Below are positions 58,166 through 64,000 of a stretch of DNA of 64,000 nucleotides, piece after piece. A model generated the notes under the pieces. It was not told where the DNA came from and did no database searches. It saw only the letters and a program-made list of their open reading frames with translations. Every line of letters starts with the position of its first letter. Within the stretch, counting starts at the first letter, position 1. This stretch comes from Marinactinospora thermotolerans DSM 45154 (GTDB taxonomy: Bacteria; Actinomycetota; Actinomycetes; Streptosporangiales; Streptosporangiaceae): assembly GCF_900167435.1 (NCBI RefSeq), contig NZ_FUWS01000003.1:1-64000 (forward strand), read 5' to 3'. Position numbers and translations under genes: made by a program.

Positions 58166-58773
58166 GCGGGCGTTACACCGTGCCGATGGTGGTCGAACGC
58201 ACCCCGTCGGGGGAGCGCTCCTCCGACGTGTTCAGCCGCCTGCTGTCGGAGCGGATCGTCTTCATCGGCACACCGATCGACGACGACGTCGCCAACGTGG
58301 TCATGGCGCAGCTGCTGCACCTGGACCACGAGAGCAGCACCGGCGACATCCAGCTCTACATCAACTCCCCGGGAGGGTCCACCACCGCGTTGACGGCGAT
58401 CTACGACACGATGCAGTTCGTACGCGCCGACGTCGCGACGTTCTGCATGGGCCAGGCGGCCTCGGCCGCGGCGGTGCTGCTCGCGGCCGGAGCGCCCGGC
58501 AAGCGCATGGCGTTGCCGCACTCGCGGGTCCTGCTGCACCAGCCTTCGGCCGAGGGTCGGGGCGAGGCCGCCGACCTGGAGATCCAGGCGGCCGAGGTGC
58601 TGCGGGTGCGGGCGGAGATCGAGGAGATCCTGGCCCTGCACACCGGGCAGAGCGTGGAACGGCTGCGGGAGGACACCGACCGGGACAGGATCTTCACCGC
58701 GCGCCAGGCGCAGGAGTACGGCCTGGTCGACGGGCTGGTCGCCACGCGCCTCCCCGCGGTGGCGCCCCGATGA
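58162..58773 (+). CDS. clpP: ATP-dependent Clp protease proteolytic subunit (second of pair)
   Basis: The 203-residue protein has S101 ([11 protein letters not shown]), H126 (LLHQPSAEG) and D175 (DTDRDRIF). The GTG start overlaps the preceding stop by four bases. It resembles the clpP3/clpP4-type second pair of Streptomyces, which is expressed when the main ClpP1P2 fails and is under PopR. The convergent PopR-like gene at 58807 strengthens this assignment. Confidence 0.93.
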   Translation: MSGRYTVPMVVERTPSGERSSDVFSRLLSERIVFIGTPIDDDVANVVMAQLLHLDHESSTGDIQLYINSPGGSTTALTAIYDTMQFVRADVATFCMGQAASAAAVLLAAGAPGKRMALPHSRVLLHQPSAEGRGEAADLEIQAAEVLRVRAEIEEILALHTGQSVERLREDTDRDRIFTARQAQEYGLVDGLVATRLPAVAPR

Positions 58774-58806
58774 GACGCCACCGCGACACGGCTCCACGGC
58801 CCCGGG

Positions 58807-59151
58807 TCAGGCCGCCAGCGCCATGGCGCGCGGAGCGCTCCCCCGCATCGGGCGCATCGGGGGGTGGGCCGGTGCGGCGGTGAGCTCGCTGTGCAGGCCG
58901 CCCAGGAGATCGACGAGGTGGAGGCCGAGCGCCCGGTACACGGCCGCGAGCACCTCGGAGGAGGGCTCCTTGCGGCCCCGTTCGATCTCGGAGAGGTAGG
59001 GCAGCGACACCTGGGCGGCCTCGGCGACCTCGCGCAGCGTGCGCCCCTGCTCCAGGCGGGCACGGCGCAGCACGGTGCCGATGAGATCGCGCATCAGCGG
59101 CTCGCCGTGGACCTGGGGGAGGGGGGTGGCCGGTACCGGGCGTTCGCTCAT
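58807..59151 (-). CDS. popR: PopR/ClgR-type XRE regulator with a C-terminal LAA degron
   Basis: The 114-residue protein has an XRE-type helix-turn-helix (residues ~24-62: [19 protein letters not shown], then [20 protein letters not shown]), the pattern of ClgR and PopR. Its last residues are RAMALAA, so it ends LAA like the SsrA tag. As reported for Streptomyces PopR, terminal alanines make the activator a Clp substrate, giving feedback: working protease removes its own activator. A GGAGG site precedes the ATG at 59151. The naming popR rather than clgR rests on the neighbouring clpP pair. Confidence 0.78.
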   Translation of the reverse strand: MSERPVPATPLPQVHGEPLMRDLIGTVLRRARLEQGRTLREVAEAAQVSLPYLSEIERGRKEPSSEVLAAVYRALGLHLVDLLGGLHSELTAAPAHPPMRPMRGSAPRAMALAA

Positions 59152-59274
59152 GGGTCCTCCGCAACCGGATCGAACGGTGTGGCTGGACCCGACCCTAAGG
59201 TCTTCCCGGGGGCCACACCACGGTTTGGTCCCCGCGGGCGCCCGGTTCAGCGCGCGGCGTAATCCAAGGCCGGT

Positions 59275-60096
59275 TCAGCCGTCCTTGACCGCTGCGGCCA
59301 GCTCCTCCAGAAGCTCCACGACACCGGCCGGGCCGGTCACGACCAGGTCGGCTCGTTCGGCGAGCGCGACGACCTCGTCCGAGCCGCTGCACACGGTCAG
59401 CCCGGCCACCCCGCGCTCGCGTGCCCGTTCCACCGCGTCGAAGGCGGCGAGGTCTCCCAGGTCGTCCCCCGCGTAGAGCACGGATCCGGCGCCGCGCTCG
59501 GTGAGGAAGGCGGTCAACGCCGCCCCCTTGTCCATGCCGGGCGGGCGCATCTCGATGACCATGCGCCCCGGTTCGATGGCCAGGCCGGTGCGGGCGGCCA
59601 GCTCGGTCAACGGCGCGCGCAGCAGGTCCAGCGCGGCGTCGGGGTCGGGGGTCCGGCGGGTGTGCACGGCCAGCGCGTGCTCCTTGTCCTCGATCCAGGT
59701 GCCCTCGGGCGCGCCGCAACGGGACAGCAGCGCGGGCAGCTCCGCGCGGACGGTCGCCACACCGGGCGGGGGCTCGGGAACGTCGATCCGCCCCGCCTCC
59801 CAGCGCTCCCTGCCGTACTGGCCGAGCACGACGATGCCGGGGACCTGCGCCAAGCCCCCGTATTCGACCGCGGTCGCGGCCGGCCGCCCGGTGACGATGA
59901 CGACGGTGTCGACCAGCGGGGCGAGCCGGCCCAGCGCCGGGACGACACCGGGGTGGGCGCGGGCCTGCCTGGGGTCGGGGACGATGGGGGCGAGCGTTCC
60001 GTCGAAGTCGAACGCGAGGACGGCCCGACGCGGATCGGACAGGATCTGTTCCAGCGCCTGTACGCCTACGGTGGTCCGGGGAGAGGGCAGGGACAT
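59275..60096 (-). CDS. otsB: Trehalose-6-phosphate phosphatase
   Basis: The 273-residue HAD phosphatase removes phosphate from trehalose 6-phosphate. D30-F-D32-G-T are the nucleophile and acid/base, IVTGR is motif 2, GMDKGAALTAF supplies the lysine, and YAGDDLGDLAAF is motif 4 with metal-binding aspartates. Length is normal. Its partner otsA is on the other strand beyond the clpP pair. Confidence 0.92.
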   Translation of the reverse strand: MSLPSPRTTVGVQALEQILSDPRRAVLAFDFDGTLAPIVPDPRQARAHPGVVPALGRLAPLVDTVVIVTGRPAATAVEYGGLAQVPGIVVLGQYGRERWEAGRIDVPEPPPGVATVRAELPALLSRCGAPEGTWIEDKEHALAVHTRRTPDPDAALDLLRAPLTELAARTGLAIEPGRMVIEMRPPGMDKGAALTAFLTERGAGSVLYAGDDLGDLAAFDAVERARERGVAGLTVCSGSDEVVALAERADLVVTGPAGVVELLEELAAAVKDG

Positions 60097-60173
60097 CGGG
60101 TGGCTTCCGGTTTCGTGGTCCTCGTCGCCGCGCGGTGCCGCGCGGGCGGGAGTTCGCGGCTGCGCCGCGGCCC

Positions 60174-60491
60174 CTAGAGCTGGATGCCCAGCATACGGGC
60201 GGTGCGCTGGCGGCGACGGTCGGCGCGCAGCCGGCGGATCCGCTTCACGGTCATCGGGTCGTGGGCCAGCGCCTCGGGCCGGTCGATGAGACCATTGAGC
60301 AACTGGTAGTAGCGCGTCGGGGAGAAGCCGAACTCGTCACGGATGGCCTGTTCCTTGGAGCCTTCGAACTTCCACCACTGGCGTTCGAACGCGAGGATCC
60401 GCTGTTCGCGTTCGCCGAGATCGGTCTCTCCTGTGGCCCCGTCCGCTGGGAGATCTGATGTTCCTCGGGAAAAAGGCCCGACATCTGACAT
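60174..60491 (-). CDS. DUF3263 protein
   Basis: The 105-residue protein has the DUF3263 core: LGEREQRILAFERQWWKFEG, then SKEQAIRDEFGFSPTRYYQL and a basic tail (RRLRADRRRQRTARMLG). The helical pattern with RYYQLLN looks like a DNA-binding helix-turn-helix. It is found across actinobacteria, often next to otsB, with no known function. GAGGAG stands at a good distance from the ATG at 60491. Confidence 0.85.
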   Translation of the reverse strand: MSDVGPFSRGTSDLPADGATGETDLGEREQRILAFERQWWKFEGSKEQAIRDEFGFSPTRYYQLLNGLIDRPEALAHDPMTVKRIRRLRADRRRQRTARMLGIQL

Positions 60492-60564
60492 TGGGCGGCT
60501 CCTCGTCCGGATTGGCGCGACTTATCGTAGCGACTCCGCTTGAGTGTTGAGGGGGAGAACATCC

Positions 60565-61419
60565 ATGACTGACCTCGGGGGGAACAGATACCTGTCCTTC
60601 CTGACCGACTACGGAACCCTCGACGGCTTCGTGGCGATCTGCCACGGGCAGATGCTGCGCCACGCCCCGCACGTCCGGGTCATCGACATCACCCACGAGA
60701 TCGCGCCGGGCAACGTCCGACGTGGTGCGACGGTGCTCGCCGAGACGCTTCCCGAACTTCCTCCCGGGGGCGTGCACGTGGGCGTGGTGGACCCCGGGGT
60801 GGGCACCCGACGGCGCAGCGTGGCGATCGCCGCGGGCGGTCACGTGCTCGTCGGCCCCGACAATGGGCTGTTGCCCTGGGCCGCCGACGCGCTCGGCGGC
60901 GCGGAGGCGGTGTGGGAGCTGACCAACGAGGACCTGTGGCGCCGTCCCGTGTCGGCGACCTTCCACGGCCGGGACGTCTACGCGCCCGTGGCGGCGCGGA
61001 TCGCGGCGGGGCTGTCGCCGGCCGAGACCGGGGAGCGCATTCCTCCGGAGTCCCTGGTCCGGCTTCCCCCGCCACGTCGTTCGGTCACGGCCGGTACCGC
61101 CCTGGGAGAGGTCCGGGCGGTCGACCGGTTCGGCAACTGCCAGCTCTCCCTGCGCGGTGACGACATGGAACGCCTCGTCCCCGGGGGCACACCGGCCACT
61201 GTGGAGGCGGCGCTGCCCTGTGGCGTGCGCGAGCTTCCCGTCACCACCACGTTCGGCGCCGTCCCCGAGGGCCGACCGCTCCTGTTCGTCGATTCCGCCG
61301 GGTACGCCGCGCTCGCCGTCAACGGCGGTGACGCGGCGGCCGTCCTCGGGCTGACCGTGGGCGACCACGTCACCCTGCGCGCGGGAGGACGGTCCCGGCC
61401 CGGGCCCCGCGGGGTCTAG
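60565..61419 (+). CDS. SAM hydroxide adenosyltransferase (SAM hydrolase, DUF62 family)
   Basis: The 284-residue protein belongs to the family that includes fluorinase and chlorinase but uses water: it splits SAM to adenosine and methionine. The expected D-R-H triad is visible: D74 in VVDPGVGT, R80 or R81 in TRRRS, and H132 in FHGRDVYAP. D15 in FLTDYGTLDG and the DRFGNCQLSL stretch are also family features. There is no halogenase-specific loop that I can see. A GGGGGAG site precedes the ATG at 60565. Confidence 0.88.
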   Translation: MTDLGGNRYLSFLTDYGTLDGFVAICHGQMLRHAPHVRVIDITHEIAPGNVRRGATVLAETLPELPPGGVHVGVVDPGVGTRRRSVAIAAGGHVLVGPDNGLLPWAADALGGAEAVWELTNEDLWRRPVSATFHGRDVYAPVAARIAAGLSPAETGERIPPESLVRLPPPRRSVTAGTALGEVRAVDRFGNCQLSLRGDDMERLVPGGTPATVEAALPCGVRELPVTTTFGAVPEGRPLLFVDSAGYAALAVNGGDAAAVLGLTVGDHVTLRAGGRSRPGPRGV

Positions 61420-61543
61420 GCGCGTGACGGCAGAGGCAAGTGGTGCACTCGTGACAGAATGACCAGCGCCTACGGGGGCACGGCAAGGGCGACGAAGTAC
61501 GACATCAGCCCGGCCGAAGGGATCGCGGGAGGGGTAGTCCGCC

Positions 61544-62773
61544 ATGCGCAGGCACAGGATCGTCACATCCGCCGTCCTAGGGGCGTGCACCGCGCTGTCC
61601 GGGAGCCTCCTCGCAGCCGCTCCCGCGACCGCGGCGCAGGCGACCGAGGGCGTGCAGGACCTACGACTCGACCAATGGGGCCTGGAGGCGATCGGCGCCT
61701 CCGACGCCTGGGAGACCACACGCGGCGCCGGGGTGACGGTCGCCGTGCTCGACACCGGTGTGGACGACACCCACCCCGACCTCTCGGGCTCCGTCGCCTT
61801 CGGCCCCGACCTCACCGGGCAGGGCCGCGAACCCGGCAACGGCTACGCCGGGGAGCACGGCACGATGATGGCGGGGATCATCGCCGCCAGCGGACACGGC
61901 CGGGAGCACACCGGCGGTGTCATGGGGGTGGCCCCTGAGGCGGGGATCCTGTCGATCCGGGTCGCCTCCGACGAGGGCGTCCCCTCCGCGACGCCCGGTT
62001 CGATGGCCAAGGGGCTGCGCCACGCGGTGAGCCAGGGCGTGCAGGTCATCGTGGTCCCCATCGGCGACGGCGCGGACGAGCCTGGAGAGGCCGAGCGACA
62101 GGCCATCGAGTTCGCCCAGGACCACGGCGTACTGGTCGTCGCGGCCGGCGGGGTCGGCGGGGTCGCCGACTTCACCTCCTCCCCGGAGTCCTACGAGGGG
62201 GTGCTCACCGTCGCCCCCGTCGGCCAGGACCAGGCCCCGGCGTCCCCCGCGCCGGAGGGCGTGGCGCTGACCGCGCCCGGCGCGCAGATCACGACGACCG
62301 GACTGGACGGCGGCTACGCCGACGCCTCCGGCGGTGGCGCGGCCGCCGCCTTCACCGCCGGTGTGGCCGCCCTCGTCCGCGCCGAGCACCCGCAGCTACG
62401 TCCCGAGCAGGTGGCGGAGGCCCTGGTCACGGGGGCCGACACGGCCCAGGGGGCGGGTGCGCCCCTGCTCAACGCTCCCGGCGCGCTGGAGGCCGCCGGG
62501 CGGATCGCCCAGGACGTCCCCCCGTTCGATCCCGAACTCGCGCAGGAGGCGGACGAGGGGCTGCCGGTTCCCGCCTGGACGTTGTGGGCCGGCGGCGCGC
62601 TCGTGGTCGTGGTCCTGGCCGTCGTGGGCGTCCTCACGCTGCGACGCCGGCTCGCCAACCCCTACGACCTGCCCGAGCGTGAGCCCGCGCAGGAAGCGCA
62701 GGAGGAGCGGGAGGAACGGCCTCGGCGCGGTCGGCGCCGCAAGACACGTGGACGTGGGCGCGAAACGTCCTGA
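61544..62773 (+). CDS. Membrane-anchored subtilisin-fold protein lacking the catalytic serine
   Basis: The 409-residue protein has a signal peptide (1-31), an S8 domain and a C-terminal membrane helix (LWAGGALVVVVLAVVGVLTL) with a basic, charged tail, as in mycosins. The aspartate D70 (VAVLDTGVDDTHPDL) and histidine H105 (GEHGTMMAG) are kept. The serine motif GTS reads G-G-G (residues 263-265, ASGGGAAAAFTAG), and the oxyanion asparagine is G203 (AAGGVGG). It cannot use normal subtilisin chemistry and is probably a binding or scaffold protein. GGGAGGGG stands before the ATG. Confidence 0.85.
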   Translation: MRRHRIVTSAVLGACTALSGSLLAAAPATAAQATEGVQDLRLDQWGLEAIGASDAWETTRGAGVTVAVLDTGVDDTHPDLSGSVAFGPDLTGQGREPGNGYAGEHGTMMAGIIAASGHGREHTGGVMGVAPEAGILSIRVASDEGVPSATPGSMAKGLRHAVSQGVQVIVVPIGDGADEPGEAERQAIEFAQDHGVLVVAAGGVGGVADFTSSPESYEGVLTVAPVGQDQAPASPAPEGVALTAPGAQITTTGLDGGYADASGGGAAAAFTAGVAALVRAEHPQLRPEQVAEALVTGADTAQGAGAPLLNAPGALEAAGRIAQDVPPFDPELAQEADEGLPVPAWTLWAGGALVVVVLAVVGVLTLRRRLANPYDLPEREPAQEAQEEREERPRRGRRRKTRGRGRETS

Positions 62774-62783
62774 TCCGACGTCT

Positions 62784-62820
62784 CCCGCCCCGCTCGTCCC
62801 TCCCGGCCGAACGGGGCGGG
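62784..62820. terminator. Bidirectional terminator between convergent genes
   Basis: CCCGCCCCG (62784-62792) and CGGGGCGGG (62812-62820) are perfect arms between the two converging stops (62773 and 62831). Confidence 0.75.
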
Positions 62821-62830
62821 CCGGCGCTGT

Positions 62831-63853
62831 TCAGGCGACCAGGGAGGCCCGTACGGCGGCGCGGAGGTCGAACAGCCCGACACGGCGCCGTCCGTGGTAC
62901 ACCGCGTTCGTCAGCAGCCCCACGTACCGTCCGGTCTCGGGATAGAGGTAGAGGCTGGTCCCGGTGTAGCCGTTGTGGTAGACGAGCCCGTCGTCGGTGA
63001 CCAACCAGGCCAGTCCGCGCGAGAACTCCTCCCCGACCGGCACGTGCGGGCGCCAGCTCTCCCGGACGAAGCCGGTGAGGGGCTGCGGCCCCCCTTCGCC
63101 GTCGTAGGTCCGCAACAGTTCGCGCGCGAACGCGCCCAGGTCGGTCGCCGTGGTGAACACGCCGGCGTGCCCGGCCACGCCGCCCATCAACGCGGCGGAC
63201 TCGTCATGGACGACCCCCCAGGTCGGCGCCGCCCCGGGAATGCGCCGTTCGGTCGGGGCGACAGAGGGCGTGCGGGGAAGCGGACCGTAGGTGGTCGCCG
63301 ACAGTCCCATGGATCGCCACGTCTCCTCGGCCAACCGGTCGAGGGGTGCGCCGAAGAGCCGCTCCAGCAACAGTCCCAGCAGGATGAACCCGCGGTCGAT
63401 GTAGCGGTAGCCCGTGTCGTCCAACGGTTCGCTCAGGATGGCCTCGGCGAGATCCTGTCCCGTTCCGACGTAGCGCTCCAGCCAGGTCACCGGGTTCAGC
63501 CGGGAGGTGTGGGTGAGGATCTGCCGGGCCGTGACCCCATCGCCCGGTCGGGGGCCTCCGGGAAAGTAGGACCCCATGGGCGCGTCCAGGTCGAGCGCCC
63601 CGTCGCCGACCGCCAGCCCCACGAGCGGCCAGGTCGCCATGACCTTGGTCAGGCTCGCCGTGTCGTAGTAGACGTCGGGCGCCGCGATCGCCTCGCCGCA
63701 CTCCCGGGCGATCCCGCCCACCGCGACGAACTCCCACATGCTGTCCGTTCCGACGACGGCCACCCCGCCCGGTAACCAGCCGGCGTCCACCATGACCTTC
63801 AGGACGCCCCGGATCTCCGTTCCCGTCTGCGCAACCCAGTCGCCGTCCCGCAC
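62831..63853 (-). CDS. Serine hydrolase (beta-lactamase/DD-peptidase fold), cytoplasmic form
   Basis: The 340-residue protein from GTG at 63853 (AGGAGGACAG before it) has S67-L-T-K70 in DTASLTKVMAT as the SxxK pair, YRYIDRG as the tyrosine motif (Y-I-D, not Y-x-N) and HNGYTGTSLY as the third motif. No signal peptide is present from this start, unlike the enzyme at 983-2488. Family members are esterases or DD-peptidases. A further in-frame ATG at 63967 lacks a good ribosome site. The 147 bases to the window end hold only upstream sequence. Confidence 0.83.
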   Translation of the reverse strand: MRDGDWVAQTGTEIRGVLKVMVDAGWLPGGVAVVGTDSMWEFVAVGGIARECGEAIAAPDVYYDTASLTKVMATWPLVGLAVGDGALDLDAPMGSYFPGGPRPGDGVTARQILTHTSRLNPVTWLERYVGTGQDLAEAILSEPLDDTGYRYIDRGFILLGLLLERLFGAPLDRLAEETWRSMGLSATTYGPLPRTPSVAPTERRIPGAAPTWGVVHDESAALMGGVAGHAGVFTTATDLGAFARELLRTYDGEGGPQPLTGFVRESWRPHVPVGEEFSRGLAWLVTDDGLVYHNGYTGTSLYLYPETGRYVGLLTNAVYHGRRRVGLFDLRAAVRASLVA

Positions 63854-64000
63854 CTGTCCTCCTCGCCGCTCTCCCCCCACCGAGCGGATACCCGCCCGGA
63901 ATGGGAACGTCACCCGATTTCCGATCGTGCCGGGACCCGATGACCTCGAAAGGCCCATCCGAAACACGAATCAATGGTCGGATCCGTCCGCTGACGTCAC

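Overview
The window reads as a chromosomal segment from a high-GC actinobacterium. Codon use is strongly G/C at third positions, GTG and TTG starts are common, and terminators are long GC stems without T-runs. Lineage-typical genes include iron regulator IdeR, an actinobacterial serC, DUF2530/DUF3027/DUF3263 proteins, a bacterial XPB helicase, an R2lox oxidase, and the otsA/clpP/PopR cluster. A relative of Nocardiopsis or Streptomyces fits best; the genus is an inference and no rRNA is present to fix it.

Left end (1-8.5 kb) is accessory. It holds the end of one type I-E CRISPR array (1-31), a short array with six repeats (2529-2862), a third array with a variant repeat (5512-5783) and a decayed two-repeat remnant (5973-6056). 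All are read on the minus strand, so leaders lie to the right; no cas gene is present. Between them sit TetR/serine hydrolase and HxlR/RidA divergent pairs, a frameshifted ABC transporter, and a TetR/acyltransferase operon.

8.5-24.5 kb holds core metabolism: VanZ-like protein, thiolase, an MFS exporter and acyl-CoA dehydrogenase (thiolase and dehydrogenase share a palindromic operator), a PAS-GAF-SpoIIE phosphatase, IdeR, PdxH, a second citrate synthase, SerC, and a 1068-residue membrane protein with an outside periplasmic-binding-like domain.

24.5-46 kb holds a glycerophosphodiesterase, a small-molecule kinase, BKACE and ThpR proteins, a MarR-MFS unit, a purine permease, a DUF2530 protein, a glutamine methyltransferase-like protein, a sacsin-type GHKL ATPase, AIM24, DUF3027, a cold-shock protein, an XPB-partner protein, two tandem CD225-like membrane proteins and XPB helicase. 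From memory, the gene content of citA, serC, DUF3027, cspB and XPB resembles the Rv0859-Rv0889 region of Mycobacterium tuberculosis.

46-64 kb holds a polysaccharide deacetylase, R2lox oxidase, Nudix, an exported beta-carbonic anhydrase, a luciferase-like oxidoreductase, an Rpn-type nuclease, GroEL under two CIRCE operators, and an operon of a threonine-synthase-like enzyme plus a ThiS/MoaD sulfur carrier under a SAM-I riboswitch. Then come otsA, two clpP genes with a PopR-type regulator ending in LAA, otsB, a SAM hydrolase, a subtilisin-fold protein that has lost its catalytic serine, and a second serine hydrolase.

The most notable unit is the SAM riboswitch/ThrC-like/sulfur-carrier operon at 53775-55544. 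It suggests homocysteine is made from O-phosphohomoserine with a protein thiocarboxylate as sulfur donor.
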